Below, piece by piece: positions 1-9,195 of a DNA stretch of 64,000 bases (its first letter is position 1; every line of letters begins with the position of its first letter). Under the pieces are notes generated by a model that was given only the letters and a program-made list of their open reading frames with translations, had not been told where the DNA came from and did no database searches. Origin of the DNA: Streptomyces californicus (GTDB taxonomy: Bacteria; Actinomycetota; Actinomycetes; Streptomycetales; Streptomycetaceae); assembly GCF_000717645.1 (NCBI RefSeq), contig NZ_JNZZ01000004.1, forward strand, positions 186,001 to 250,000, read 5' to 3'. The position numbers and the translations under genes were made by a program.

Positions 1-1
1 G

Positions 2-412
2 CTGCTGCGAGCCGGTCAGACGGTCGGGTTCATGGAGTCGGCGCGCTACCACGCCCTGGACACGGACAAGGACGATCCGTCCTGGCCGGCCAAGTGGGCG
101 TACCACGGCGCGGGCGGCGTGGTGAACTTCGTCCCGGTGGTGGGAGACGCGTTGCAGCGCGGTGTGGATGCCGGGGCCTACGCCTGGCAGATGGAGGAGC
201 AGGCGCGCATCGACGACGAACTCGCCATCGACAAGAGTGAGAACTTCCAGAGCCGTCAGGCGTACCTCACCGCTCTCGGCGAGGAGTGGAGCCGCGTCAA
301 CCCGGGCCACAAGCTCTCGGCGGACGGCGATGAGTACCTGAGGCAGATGGACATCTCGCTCGCCGCCCTGAACGGGAACAAGAGCGCCAACGGAATGGTG
401 GGATCATCATGA
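2..412 (+). CDS. C-terminal part of a hypothetical protein, cut by the window edge
   Basis: The reading frame is open from base 2 with no upstream stop, so this is the 3' end of a longer gene; the ATG at 32 need not be the real start. The visible 136 residues are hydrophilic and helical, with no catalytic motif I recognise; a short GGVVNFVPVVGDALQRGVDAG stretch is glycine- and valine-rich. Its TGA overlaps the next ATG (ATGA at 409-412), so it is translationally coupled to a lipoprotein gene. It may be the C-terminus of one of the large Streptomyces hypothetical proteins that pair with small lipoproteins, but that is a guess. Confidence 0.6.
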   Translation: MLRAGQTVGFMESARYHALDTDKDDPSWPAKWAYHGAGGVVNFVPVVGDALQRGVDAGAYAWQMEEQARIDDELAIDKSENFQSRQAYLTALGEEWSRVNPGHKLSADGDEYLRQMDISLAALNGNKSANGMVGSS

Positions 413-924
413 CCGGAAAGCCGCGGGCCTCCGCCGCCCGCCTCTCCCTCGCCGTCCTCCTCCTCACCGGCGTCGCGGCATGCGGCGATCCGCAGGAGTA
501 CACCGTCCCCAGTAAGGCCTGCGACCGGGACGTCAGCAAGGACGAGCTGGGAGCCCTCTTGCCCAGCGGCGCGGAGCTGAGCGACGAGCCATGGGTGTCC
601 GACAAGTCGTTCTCCTGCCAGATCTACGTCGACGGCCTGACGCAACTCGCCTTCACCGAGCATTCCGGGCAACGGAAGTTCGACGTGTCGGCGGACGCCA
701 AGAGCGGCAGGCTCGGGGGCTTCGACCAGCTCCGGGCCTCGGATGTCAGCGACAACGCCGTGGTCTCCCACACCCGGTCCGTGGTGATGGCCCCGTGCCC
801 GAAGGCCGGAAGGAACTACATCCTCGACCTGGAGCTGCCGAACGCCGAGGGCGACCACAGCGACGCCATCGAGCGGTTCGTCAGGTCGTACCTGCCGACC
901 GGGCTCGCCGCCATGGGCTGCTGA
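409..924 (+). CDS. Small secreted lipoprotein of unknown function
   Basis: The product is 171 residues. It begins with a positively charged n-region, a hydrophobic stretch (LSLAVLLLTGVA) and a lipobox ending in Cys at about residue 25 (GVAAC), so it should be a signal-peptidase-II-processed lipoprotein on the outer face of the membrane. The mature part has several Cys residues (for example near SKACDRD, SFSCQIY and APCPKAG) that could form disulfides. No enzymatic motif is visible. The start overlaps the stop of the preceding gene by four bases, implying that the two products are made together and probably act together at the cell surface. Confidence 0.8.
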   Translation: MTGKPRASAARLSLAVLLLTGVAACGDPQEYTVPSKACDRDVSKDELGALLPSGAELSDEPWVSDKSFSCQIYVDGLTQLAFTEHSGQRKFDVSADAKSGRLGGFDQLRASDVSDNAVVSHTRSVVMAPCPKAGRNYILDLELPNAEGDHSDAIERFVRSYLPTGLAAMGC

Positions 925-926
925 GC

Positions 927-965
927 GGGGAGGGGGCGGAAGGCGAAGCCCCCGGCCCCTCCCCC
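927..965. terminator. Probable bidirectional terminator between convergent genes
   Basis: GGGGAGGGGGC at 927-937 pairs with GCCCCTCCCCC at 955-965 around an 17-base loop. It lies between the end of the lipoprotein gene and the end of the convergent FO synthase gene, so it can serve both. There is no clear U-tract, as is common in Streptomyces. Confidence 0.6.
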
Positions 966-969
966 TCCC

Positions 970-3558
970 TCAGTTCGGCAGCACCGGCAGCAGCTCCGGC
1001 AGGTGCCCGTCCGACGCCGTGGCCGCCGCGACCCGTTCGGCCGGGACCTCGCCGTAGAGCGTCGTACGGGGGCGGGACGGGCGGCCCGCCAGGTCGGCGA
1101 TGGCCTTCAGGCCCTGGATCGAGCGGTACGAGCCGTAACTCGACCCGGCCATACGGGAGATGGTCTCCTCCATCAACGTGCCGCCCAGGTCGTTCGCGCC
1201 CGAGCGGAGCATCTCCGCCGCACCCTCCGTGCCGAGCTTCACCCAACTCGTCTGGATGTTGGTGATGTGCGGATGGAGCAGGAGCCGCGCCATCGCGGTG
1301 ACGGCCCGGTTGTCGCGGTCCGTCGGGCCCGGGCGGGCGATGCCGGCCAGGTAGACCGGGGCGTTGGTGTGGATGAAGGGGAGGGTGACGAACTCCGTCA
1401 ACCCGCCCGTCTCCTGCTGGAGTCGGGCCAGCGTACGGAAGTGGCCGAGCCAGTGGCGGGGCTGGTCGACGTGCCCGTACATCATCGTGGAGGACGAGCG
1501 CAGCCCCACCTCGTGCGCCGTCCTGATGACCTCCAGCCAGGTTGCGGTGGGCAGTTTGCCCTTGGTGAGGACCCAGCGGACCTCGTCGTCCAGGATCTCC
1601 GCCGCCGTACCGGGGATCGAGTCGAGCCCGGCCTCCTTGGCGGCGGTCAGCCAGTCACGGATCGACATGCCGGTACGGGTCGCCCCGTTGACGACCTCCA
1701 TCGGGGAGAACGCGTGGACGTGCATACCGGGGACGCGTTCCTTCACCGCCCGCGCGATGTCGAAGTACGCCGTCCCGGGCAGGTCCGGGTGGATGCCGCC
1801 CTGCATGCAGACCTCGACCGCGCCGACGTCCCACGCCTGTGCCGCCCGGTCCGCGACCTGGTCCAGGGAGAGCGTGTACGCGTCGGCGTCGGTGCGGCGC
1901 TGGGCGAAGGCGCAGAAACGGCAGCCGGTGTAGCAGACGTTGGTGAAGTTGATGTTCCGCGTGACGATGTACGTGACGTCGTCCCCGACCACGTCCCGCC
2001 GCAACGCGTCGGCGATCCGGCACAGTTCGTCCAGGGCGGGGCCGTCCGCGTGGAGCAGGGCGAGGGCCTGGTCGTCGGTGAGCTTCGTCGGGTCGTCGGC
2101 GGCCTGGCCAAGCGCCTGGCGTACGTCGGCGTCGATGCGGGAGGGGACCATGCCGGGGGCGGCCGCCTCGCGGAGCGCCTCCCAGTCCCCGTACACCACG
2201 TCGAAGTCGTCGCGGCGGTCGCCGGTGCGGCCCTCGGTGTCGATGGTGGCGTGCAGGTCGGTGCGGCCGGTGGAGGTGAAGCCCTCGTCCGGCTCCTGCC
2301 AGGGCAGGCCGGCGGGGATCGCGCCTTCGCGGGCGAGGCCCGTCTCCGGGTCGGCCAGGGCGCGGACGTGCGGGAGGAGCCGGGGATCGAGCCAGGGCTC
2401 GCCGCGCTGGATGAACTCCGGGTAGATGGTGAGCCGTTCGCGGAGCTCGAAGCCCGATTCCGCCGTCCTGCGGGCCAGTTCGTCGATGTGCGGCCAGGGG
2501 CGCTCGGGGTTCACGTGGTCGGGGGTGAGCGGGGAGACGCCGCCCCAGTCGTCGATGCCCGCGCCGATGAGGAGCGCGTACTCGGCGTCCACCAGGTTCG
2601 GCGGGGCCTGGATGCGGGCGGACGGCCCGAGGATGTGCCGGGCCACCGCGATGGCGGCGGCCAGCTCCTCCAGTTCGGCGTCGGGCATCCCGCGCATCGC
2701 CGTGTCCGGCTTGGCGCGGAAGTTCTGCACGATGACTTCCTGGATGCCGTGGTAGGCGCGGGCAGTCTTCCGCAGCTCGAAGAGGGAATCGGCACGCTCC
2801 TCGTAGGACTCCCCGATCCCGATCAGGATGCCGGTGGTGAACGGCACGTTGGAACGTCCCGCGTCCTCCAGCACGCGCAGCCGCACGGCCGGCTCCTTGT
2901 CCGGTGAACCGTGGTGCGGGCCGCCGGGCTCGGACCACAGGCGGGTCGCTGTCGTCTCCAGCATCATCCCCATCGAGGGGGCGACCGGCTTCAGCCGCTG
3001 GAGGTCGGTCCAGGTCAGGACGCCCGGGTTGAGGTGGGGCAGCAGGCCCGTCTCCTCCAGGACCCGGATCGCCATGGCCCGTACGTACGCGAGGGTGTCG
3101 TCGTACCCCTCCGCCTCCAGCCACTCCCGCGCCTCGGGCCAGCGGTCCTCGGGGCGGTCGCCGAGCGTGAACAGCGCTTCCTTGCAGCCCATCGCCGCAC
3201 CCTCGCGGGCGATCTTCAGCACCTCGTCGGGCGAGAGGAACATGCCGTGCCCGGCGCGGCGGAGCTTGCCGGGCACGGTGACGAACGTGCAGTAGTGGCA
3301 CCGGTCGCGGCAGAGGCGGGTGAGCGGGATGAAGACCTTGCGCGAGTACGTGATCACCCCCGGCCGGCCCGCCGCCTCCAGGCCCGCGTTCCGCACCCGG
3401 GCGGCGGAGGCCGCGAGGTCCGTCAGATCGTCGCCGCGCGCCTGGAGCAGGACGGCGGCCTCGGTCACGTCGAGGGCGACGCCGTCGCGGGCCCGTTTGA
3501 GCGCGCGTCGCATGGCGTTGGTGGTCGGGCGTCCGCTCTGAGGATCGGGATCGGTCAT
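970..3558 (-). CDS. fbiC: FO synthase (7,8-didemethyl-8-hydroxy-5-deazariboflavin synthase), CofG-CofH fusion
   Basis: This 862-residue bifunctional radical SAM enzyme condenses the pyrimidine substrate derived from riboflavin synthesis with tyrosine to make FO, the deazaflavin chromophore of coenzyme F420. Two radical SAM cores are visible, each with a CxxxCxxC cluster: Cys83/87/90 ([10 protein letters not shown]) in the CofG-like half and Cys542/546/549 (VCYTGCRFC) in the CofH-like half. The length matches actinobacterial FbiC. I chose the ATG at 3558 because the protein starting MTDPDPQSG aligns with the usual N-terminus; the frame stays open further upstream but the extra residues are low-complexity Arg/Pro. 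The LLM-type oxidoreductases elsewhere in the window are possible users of F420. Confidence 0.95.
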   Translation of the reverse strand: MTDPDPQSGRPTTNAMRRALKRARDGVALDVTEAAVLLQARGDDLTDLAASAARVRNAGLEAAGRPGVITYSRKVFIPLTRLCRDRCHYCTFVTVPGKLRRAGHGMFLSPDEVLKIAREGAAMGCKEALFTLGDRPEDRWPEAREWLEAEGYDDTLAYVRAMAIRVLEETGLLPHLNPGVLTWTDLQRLKPVAPSMGMMLETTATRLWSEPGGPHHGSPDKEPAVRLRVLEDAGRSNVPFTTGILIGIGESYEERADSLFELRKTARAYHGIQEVIVQNFRAKPDTAMRGMPDAELEELAAAIAVARHILGPSARIQAPPNLVDAEYALLIGAGIDDWGGVSPLTPDHVNPERPWPHIDELARRTAESGFELRERLTIYPEFIQRGEPWLDPRLLPHVRALADPETGLAREGAIPAGLPWQEPDEGFTSTGRTDLHATIDTEGRTGDRRDDFDVVYGDWEALREAAAPGMVPSRIDADVRQALGQAADDPTKLTDDQALALLHADGPALDELCRIADALRRDVVGDDVTYIVTRNINFTNVCYTGCRFCAFAQRRTDADAYTLSLDQVADRAAQAWDVGAVEVCMQGGIHPDLPGTAYFDIARAVKERVPGMHVHAFSPMEVVNGATRTGMSIRDWLTAAKEAGLDSIPGTAAEILDDEVRWVLTKGKLPTATWLEVIRTAHEVGLRSSSTMMYGHVDQPRHWLGHFRTLARLQQETGGLTEFVTLPFIHTNAPVYLAGIARPGPTDRDNRAVTAMARLLLHPHITNIQTSWVKLGTEGAAEMLRSGANDLGGTLMEETISRMAGSSYGSYRSIQGLKAIADLAGRPSRPRTTLYGEVPAERVAAATASDGHLPELLPVLPN

Positions 3559-3719
3559 GAACCGAGCATACGAGCGAGGCGCGCGCCGCGGACCGGGGCG
3601 TCGGGTCCGGACCGGCCCCGACCTGCTCGTTCCGGTGCGGCCCGCTCGTTCCGGTGGTCCTGGGCGACCCGCCCGGCCGGTCACCCGCCCGCGCCGCCCG
3701 CGCGCCTAGTGTCGGGACG

Positions 3720-4523
3720 ATGATGGAGACGATCGTCCTCGGTATCGGTGAAACCCTCGTACGCGACGACCGGCGCTGGTCCTCGTGGGCCGACTGGCTC
3801 GGCGTACCGCCGCACACGCTCAGCGCCCTGGTCGGCGCGGCCGTCGCCCAGGGCCACGACGCGGCCGACGCGCTGCGCACCCTGCGGCCCGGCATGGACG
3901 TCGAGGCGGCGTACCGCGCCCGGTCCGTCGCCGGGCGCGGGGAGCACCTCGACGAGTCGGACCTCTACCAGGACGTCCGGCCGGCGCTGGGCGAGCTGCG
4001 GGCGGCGGGCGTCCGGGTCGTGGTGGCGGGCAACGGGTCGGCGCGGGCCGGGGAGTTGCTGCGGGCGCTGGACCTGCCCGCCGATCTGGTGGTCACCTCG
4101 GCCGAGTGGGGCGTACGGAAGCCGGACCCGGAGTTCTTCGCCCGGGTGGCCGAGGCGGCCGAAGCGCCCCCGGCGGCGACCCTGTACGTGGGCGACCACC
4201 CGGCCGACGACCTGTTCCCGGCAGCCGCGGCGGGGCTGCGGACGGCGCATCTGCGCCGGGGGCCGTACGGGCACTGGTGGGCGGACCACCCGGACGTGGT
4301 GGAGACGGCGGAGTTCCGCATCGACGCGCTGACGGAGCTGGTGGCGCTGGTGAGGCCCCCGGGAGCGGGGGCGGAGGCCGCGGGGGCGGGGGCCGTTGGA
4401 TCAGACGCGGAGGGGACGGGCGGGGAGGGTTCGGGTGAGGAGGAAGCGGGCGGGGAGGAGACGGACGCCGCGGGGGCTGCGCGGGAGGGCGCCCGGCGCG
4501 GGGCGTTGAGGTCGGTCCGGTAG
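3720..4523 (+). CDS. HAD-superfamily hydrolase-like protein lacking the nucleophile aspartate
   Basis: The 267-residue protein has a HAD fold layout: motif I region at residues 7-14 (LGIGETLV), motif II near VVVAGNGS, the motif III Lys in WGVRKPDPEFF and motif IV in YVGDHPADD. In related proteins motif I reads LDIGETLV or LDVGETLV, where Asp is the phosphoryl-accepting nucleophile; here that position is Gly (codon GGT, one base from GAT). If real, the protein should be catalytically dead as a phosphatase. The last 50 residues are a Gly/Ala/Glu-rich disordered tail. It is divergent from fbiC and stands alone. Start: tandem ATGs at 3720 and 3723. Confidence 0.85.
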   Translation: MMETIVLGIGETLVRDDRRWSSWADWLGVPPHTLSALVGAAVAQGHDAADALRTLRPGMDVEAAYRARSVAGRGEHLDESDLYQDVRPALGELRAAGVRVVVAGNGSARAGELLRALDLPADLVVTSAEWGVRKPDPEFFARVAEAAEAPPAATLYVGDHPADDLFPAAAAGLRTAHLRRGPYGHWWADHPDVVETAEFRIDALTELVALVRPPGAGAEAAGAGAVGSDAEGTGGEGSGEEEAGGEETDAAGAAREGARRGALRSVR

Positions 4524-4588
4524 GGGCGGCTCCGCCGCCGTACCGGGCGCCCGCCCGGTACGCGGTGCGCGTACCGCGCATCGGACGT

Positions 4589-5047
4589 TCACGCCGGATC
4601 CGGACCGGCGGGCTCCAGAGGGACCGGGCGCTCGAAGAAGGTCTCCAGCACCACCGTGGCCTGCGTCCCGCTGACACCGTCGATCGCGTAGATCCGGCGC
4701 AGCACGTCCTGCAACTGCTCGGTGGTCGCGGTCCTCACCTTCACCAGCACGGACGCGGTGCCCGCGATGACGTGGGCCTCCACGATCTCGGGGAGCGCGG
4801 CGAAGTCGCCCGCCGCGTCGCCCATCCAGGCGGTCGAGTCGACCATGACGTACGCGAGGACGCCGAGCCCGGCCGCCGCCGGGTCCACGTCGACGGTGGT
4901 CCGCCGGATCACCCCGCGCTCGCGCAGCTTCCGTACGCGTTCGTGGGCCGCTCCGGCCGAGAGCCCGACGGCCCGGCCCAGCGCGGCGTAGGGCTGGGTG
5001 GCGTCCTGCTGGAGCTGAGCCAGCAGGGAGCGGTCGATGTGATCCAC
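4589..5047 (-). CDS. Lrp/AsnC-family transcriptional regulator
   Basis: This is a 152-residue protein of standard Lrp architecture: an N-terminal helix-turn-helix (residues 3-55, with LGRAVGLSAGAAHERVRKL as recognition region) and a C-terminal RAM/ligand-binding domain (ending TQATVVLETFFERP). The GTG start at 5047 is preceded by AAGGGAG at good spacing, so I prefer it to longer versions. It is divergent from the SMP-30 gene at 5142, and the 94-base space between them holds a palindrome, so it probably regulates that neighbour and itself. The effector is unknown; Lrp proteins usually bind amino acids or small organic acids. Confidence 0.88.
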   Translation of the reverse strand: MDHIDRSLLAQLQQDATQPYAALGRAVGLSAGAAHERVRKLRERGVIRRTTVDVDPAAAGLGVLAYVMVDSTAWMGDAAGDFAALPEIVEAHVIAGTASVLVKVRTATTEQLQDVLRRIYAIDGVSGTQATVVLETFFERPVPLEPAGPDPA

Positions 5048-5106
5048 AGCTCTCCCTTCGGTATGACCTTGCCTGAACCGTACCCCATACGGCAATCTCC
5101 CGATCA

Positions 5107-5125
5107 GACCGAAGCTCATTCGGTC
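5107..5125. promoter_or_regulatory. Palindrome in the Lrp/SMP-30 divergent promoter region
   Basis: GACCGAA-gctca-TTCGGTC is a perfect 7+5+7 inverted repeat in the spacer between the Lrp gene and the SMP-30 gene, 17 bases before the ATG of the latter. Its position suggests an operator, most simply for the adjacent Lrp regulator. Confidence 0.55.
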
Positions 5126-5141
5126 ATCAGGGGATAGAGGG

Positions 5142-6101
5142 ATGCCGATGTCCGGCGAGCGCGGTGTGCTGTACGAGATGTTCGACGAACGGTTCCGGAC
5201 CGGGCGGTGCATGAACGGTGACGCGGCCCTGGAGGTCCTGCACACCGGGTGCCGCTGGGCCGAGGGCCCCTTGTACGTCCCCGCGTGGCGGCAGGTGGTC
5301 TGGAGTGACATCCCGAACGACCGGATGCTGCGCTGGGACGAGGAGACCGGCGCGGTCGGCGTCTTCCGCCGGTCCGCCGGGCACACCAACGGCAACACCC
5401 TGGACGGACAGGGCCGGCTGGTCACCTGCGAGCAGGGCAACCGGCGGGTGACGCGGACCGAGCACGACGGCACGGTCTCGGTGCTGGCCGACCGCTGGCA
5501 GGGCAAGCGGCTGAACAGTCCCAACGACGCGACGGTGCGGTCGGACGGGACGCTCTGGTTCTCGGACCCGGACTTCGGCATCACCAGCGACTACGAAGGC
5601 CACCGCGCCGTGAGCGAGATCGGGGCCAACCACGTCTACCGCGTGGATCCCGCGACGGGCGAGGTGCACCTGGCGGCGGACTGCTTCGGCGCGCCGAACG
5701 GGCTCGTCCTCTCCCCCGACGAGCGGCGGCTGTTCGTCTCCGACACCAAGGACAACGTCATCCGCGTGTTCGACGTGCGGGAGGACGGGGAGCTGTCGGA
5801 CGGCCGGGTCTTCGCGCGGGGCGGAGCGAAGCCCGGCGGGGCGCGCGCCGCGGCGCGCTTCGACAACATCCGCTTCGACGACGAGGGGCGGCTGTGGGTG
5901 GCCGCCATGGGCGACGGGGTGCACTGCTACGACCCGGACGGCACGTTGATCGGGCGGCTCGTCGTGCCCGAGGCGGTGTCCAACATCGCCTGGGGCGGAG
6001 CGAAGCGGAACCGGTTGTTCATCACGGCGGAGACCAGCCTGTACTCCGTGGTCATGGGCGTCACCGGCACCCACCCGACCGGATCACGCCGCACGGACTG
6101 A
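5142..6101 (+). CDS. SMP-30/gluconolactonase-family hydrolase
   Basis: The 319-residue protein is a six-bladed beta-propeller of the SMP-30/gluconolactonase/LRE family, which hydrolyses sugar lactones with a divalent metal. Visible family features are the early metal-binding Glu in RWAEGPLYVP (about residue 40), the NTLDGQGRLVTCEQGNRR segment, LNSPNDATVRSDGTLWFSDP, and the APNGLVLSPDERRLFVSDT segment carrying the conserved Asn and Asp ligands. There is no signal peptide, so it acts in the cytoplasm. The ATG at 5142 follows a purine-rich stretch. It is divergently paired with an Lrp regulator, which fits substrate-induced control of a sugar-acid pathway; the substrate cannot be read from the sequence. 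Confidence 0.9.
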   Translation: MPMSGERGVLYEMFDERFRTGRCMNGDAALEVLHTGCRWAEGPLYVPAWRQVVWSDIPNDRMLRWDEETGAVGVFRRSAGHTNGNTLDGQGRLVTCEQGNRRVTRTEHDGTVSVLADRWQGKRLNSPNDATVRSDGTLWFSDPDFGITSDYEGHRAVSEIGANHVYRVDPATGEVHLAADCFGAPNGLVLSPDERRLFVSDTKDNVIRVFDVREDGELSDGRVFARGGAKPGGARAAARFDNIRFDDEGRLWVAAMGDGVHCYDPDGTLIGRLVVPEAVSNIAWGGAKRNRLFITAETSLYSVVMGVTGTHPTGSRRTD

Positions 6102-6188
6102 CGCGTACGGGGGCGGGCCGGCACCCCGCCGGCGGCCCTCCCCCGCTGTCACCCGGCAGCCGACAACCGACGACGGGCAGCCGGTGGC

Positions 6189-6236
6189 CGGCTACCGGCA
6201 ATCGGCTATCGGCTATCGGCTATCGGCTATCGGCAG
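6189..6236. repeat. Heptamer tandem array (unit GGCTATC)
   Basis: About six copies of a 7-base unit: GGCTACC, GGCAATC, then four GGCTATC units in a row, ending in GGCAG. It lies between the convergent SMP-30 and penicillin-binding protein genes. A related array made of GGCTACC units lies at 63272-63326, near the other end of the window. Confidence 0.85.
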
Positions 6237-6328
6237 CAGGAGAGCCGCAGCGCGCAGCCCGGACCGAGCAGCCACGAACCGGGCCCCGGGCAGCCCAGCC
6301 TCGCGCCGCCCCGCTGCCCGTCCCGCGC

Positions 6329-7813
6329 TCAGTCGCGCAGGACCGCCTCCATCACGCTCTTCGCGATCGGGGCGCCGAGGCGGCCACCCGAGATGTCGGA
6401 GCGGGAGATGTCCATGTCCGTCGGGTCGATGAACACGGCGACCGCGACCGAACGGCCGTCGTCCTTCTTGCCGTAGCTGACGAACCAGCCGTACGGGACC
6501 TCGTCGCGGACGTTCACACCGCGCTGGGCGGTGCCCGTCTTGCCGCCGACCGTCACACCGTCGATCAGGGCGCGCTTGGCGCTGCCCTCCTTCGCGGTGT
6601 ACTCCATCATCTCCTGGACCTTCTTCGCCGTCTCCGGCGAGACGGCCTGGCTCATCTCCATCGGCTCGTTCTTCTCCAGCGTGGAGAGGTCCGGGCCGCG
6701 CAGCTCGTCGACGATGTAGGGCTGCATCAGCTTGCCGTCGTTGGCGAGGGCCGCGGTGACCATCGCCATCTGCATCGGGGTGCTGGTCAGGCTGCCCTGG
6801 CCCATGCCGGTCAGGGCCGTACCGGGCTTGTCGAGCTTCGGCGGGTAGAGGCTCTTCGTGGCGAGCATGTCGCCGAACTCCTCCGCGTAGACGTCCTCGT
6901 TGAAGCCGAACTTCTCCGCGGTCTCCCGCATCCGGTCCTCGCCCAGCTTGGACGCGGCGTCCAGGAAGACGTTGTTGCAGGAGTACTGCATGGCGGTCTT
7001 CATCGACGCCTTGTTGCAGACCCCGTCGCCGGCCTCGCTGCCGATCTTGTTCGTGGAGAGCGGCAGCGGGTACGGCGAGACCGCGTCCGTGCGGGCGTCC
7101 ACGTCGGTGACCACGCCGTGCTCCAGCGCCGCAGCGGCCGTGAGGATCTTGAAGGTGGAGCCGGGCGGGTAGGTCTCGCGCAGCGGGCGGTTGGCGAGCG
7201 GCTTGTCCTTCTTCTTCTCCAGCGCGGTGAAGCGGTCGCTCTCCTTGAACGAGATGCCGGCGAACGCCTCCGGGTTGTACGAGGGCGTGGAGACCAGCGA
7301 CAGCACCTTGCCGGTGCGCGGCTCCAGCGCGACCACCGCGCCCCGGGCGCCCAGGTCGGTCAGCCCCTTGTAGGCGGCCTTCTGCGCCTTGGCGTCGATC
7401 GTGGTGATCACGTCGCCGCCGCGCCGGGGCTGCCCGGTCAGGACGTCCTTGGCGTGCCGGAAGGCGAACCGGTCGTCCTGCCCGCTGAGGACGCTGTCGT
7501 AGGTCCGCTCCAGCAGCGAGGTCCCCCGGGACTGGGAGGCGTACCCGGTGACGGGCGCGTACATCGCGCCGTCCTTGTTGGTCCGGAGGAACGCGTAGTC
7601 CCGGCTGTCGGTCTCCTTCGAGCCGGTGATCGCCTTGCCGCCGACGATGATGTCGCCGCGCGGGGTGGAGAACCGCTCGAACCGCACGCGGGCGTTGTGC
7701 TCGTTCTGGGCCAGCTCCTGGCGGTCGACGTGCTGGAGCCAGTTCGCCCGCAGCAGCAGGGCCAGCACCAGCAGCCCGCAGAAGATGGCTATGTGCCGCA
7801 ACGGCCTGTTCAT
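6329..7813 (-). CDS. Class B penicillin-binding protein (peptidoglycan D,D-transpeptidase, PbpA/FtsI type)
   Basis: The 494-residue protein has one N-terminal membrane helix (residues 8-25), a dimerisation module and a penicillin-binding transpeptidase domain. Its three active-site motifs are S219-T-F-K222 (PPGSTFK), S278-C-N280 and K425-T-G (GGKTGTAQ). It should cross-link peptidoglycan stem peptides outside the membrane. The ATG at 7813 has GGGGAG upstream; two further in-frame residues start at 7825 without a better site. Unlike the PbpA of the Streptomyces core cluster, it has no ftsW/rodA-type gene beside it here, so it is probably an additional paralogue. Sporulation or septation roles are possible but not shown. 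Confidence 0.92.
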   Translation of the reverse strand: MNRPLRHIAIFCGLLVLALLLRANWLQHVDRQELAQNEHNARVRFERFSTPRGDIIVGGKAITGSKETDSRDYAFLRTNKDGAMYAPVTGYASQSRGTSLLERTYDSVLSGQDDRFAFRHAKDVLTGQPRRGGDVITTIDAKAQKAAYKGLTDLGARGAVVALEPRTGKVLSLVSTPSYNPEAFAGISFKESDRFTALEKKKDKPLANRPLRETYPPGSTFKILTAAAALEHGVVTDVDARTDAVSPYPLPLSTNKIGSEAGDGVCNKASMKTAMQYSCNNVFLDAASKLGEDRMRETAEKFGFNEDVYAEEFGDMLATKSLYPPKLDKPGTALTGMGQGSLTSTPMQMAMVTAALANDGKLMQPYIVDELRGPDLSTLEKNEPMEMSQAVSPETAKKVQEMMEYTAKEGSAKRALIDGVTVGGKTGTAQRGVNVRDEVPYGWFVSYGKKDDGRSVAVAVFIDPTDMDISRSDISGGRLGAPIAKSVMEAVLRD

Positions 7814-8156
7814 TCCACTCCCCACCCGGGCGGGCCGCCGGTCCGCGCACGAGGTGCCGCCCGCCGACCGGGCCCGCGTATGCGATCCCGGTGATTAAGG
7901 ATGCCTTGTCGACGCCCTCGGTTGCACGGGCGGCCCCCGTACGCGGTCCGTGCCGGGCTCGTCACAGGCGCCGACGGGGGCCGGGGCGCACTCGTCGCGG
8001 GCGCGTACGGGCCCGCGCCCCGGCGCGCGTACAGGGGCCGCCCCGGCGCACCCGCCACGGGCACGGCGGGCCCGCGCTCCGGCGCGTAGGGCGGGCTGCC
8101 CCACGCCCGGCACGTACGACGGGCTGCCCGCGCCGGCGCGTACCGGGCGGGCGCTC
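7814..8156. repeat. Gene-free GC-rich spacer with degenerate repeats
   Basis: There is no credible gene here. From about 7960 the sequence is made of irregular repeats around GGCGCGTAC and GGGCCCGCGC (for example GCGCGTACGGGCCCGCGCCC, CGGCGCGTACAGGGG, CCGGCGCGTAGGG, CCGGCGCGTACCGGG). It lies just downstream of the LLM gene that ends at 8157 and upstream of the penicillin-binding protein start. Confidence 0.55.
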
Positions 8157-9002
8157 CTACAGGTACGCGGCGTACGCGTCCAGCGCCCGCAGGACCTCAG
8201 GTTCGTCCGCCGGGGGAAGCTGGAGCACGACCTCCTCGACGCCCAGTTCCGCGTAGTGGGCGAGCTTCCCGGGGGTGGGGCGGACCGCGTACGGCACCAC
8301 CTGGAGGTGCGCCGGATCGCGTCCGGCCTCCTCCCAGACCGCCCGCAGCTCCGGCAGGGACTCCGTGAGCCCCCGGCCGCCGATGGGCAGCCAGCCGTCC
8401 GCGTACTCCGCGATGTGCGCGAACAGCTTCGGGCCCGCCCCGCCGCCGATCAGGGTGCGCGGGCCGTTGACCGGGCCGCGGGGCCGCTGGACGGGCTTCG
8501 GGTGCGCCTCGCTCGGCTGGACGGACCCGAACGCGCCCTCGTACCCGGTCGGCTCGTCCGCCCACAGGGCCCGCATCAGCGCCATCCGGTCCCGGCCCAG
8601 CTCCCGGCGCGTCGACCAGGCGACCCCGTGGTCGGCGGCCTCCTCGACGTTCCACCCGTAACCGACGCCGAGCGTGAACCGGCCGCCGGAGAGGTGGTCC
8701 AGGGTGGCGGCCTGCTTGGCCAGGCCGATCGGGTCGTGCTGGGCGACCAGCGTGATGCCGGTGCCCAGCGCCAGCCGCTCGGTGACGGCGGCGGCCTGCC
8801 CGAGCGCGACGAACGGGTCGAGCGTGCGGCCGTACTCGCGGGGCAGCTCACCGCCCATCGGGGCGGGCGTGCGCCGGCTCACCGGGATGTGCGTGTGCTC
8901 GGGCAGGTAGAGCCCGCCGAAGCCGCGCTGCTCCAGCTCGCGGGCGAGCCTGACGGGGGTCACCGTCTCGTCGGTGAGGAAGATCGTGGTGGAGATCCGC
9001 AT
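8157..9002 (-). CDS. LLM-class oxidoreductase, probably F420-dependent
   Basis: The 281-residue protein has the luciferase-like monooxygenase TIM-barrel fold, with LYLPEHTHIP near residue 35, the LGTGITLVAQHDPIGLAKQAATLDHLSGGR core at about residues 75-105 and the GVGYGWNVEEA loop. This short subgroup (TIGR03619-like) usually uses F420 rather than FMN, consistent with fbiC in the same window, although cofactor choice is inference. The ATG at 9002 is preceded by a perfect GGAGGTG. It is divergent from the PHP-domain gene at 9196. The substrate is unknown. Confidence 0.88.
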   Translation of the reverse strand: MRISTTIFLTDETVTPVRLARELEQRGFGGLYLPEHTHIPVSRRTPAPMGGELPREYGRTLDPFVALGQAAAVTERLALGTGITLVAQHDPIGLAKQAATLDHLSGGRFTLGVGYGWNVEEAADHGVAWSTRRELGRDRMALMRALWADEPTGYEGAFGSVQPSEAHPKPVQRPRGPVNGPRTLIGGGAGPKLFAHIAEYADGWLPIGGRGLTESLPELRAVWEEAGRDPAHLQVVPYAVRPTPGKLAHYAELGVEEVVLQLPPADEPEVLRALDAYAAYL

Positions 9003-9195
9003 CGAAGACACCTCCGGGGTCCGCATCGCATCAGTACGTCGTCGTATCCGTACGCCGGGCCGGTACTCCGTTCCCGCACCCGTCCCGTACGCCGTCCTTC
9101 TCTCCGTCGGCCTTCTCTCCTCCGTCCTTCTCGCCGCCGTCCCCGCGCAGCGCCAACGTAAGCCGTACGTCGGGGAAATCCGAGACCGTGGAGCC

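Noticed and set aside
1003..2907. A 634-residue open frame antisense to the FO synthase gene
   Set aside because: It is the complement of a clear gene, has Arg/Gly/Val-rich composition and no motifs; long antisense frames are normal at this GC content.
6189..6236. CRISPR array
   Set aside because: The units are contiguous heptamers without spacers, and no cas gene is present.
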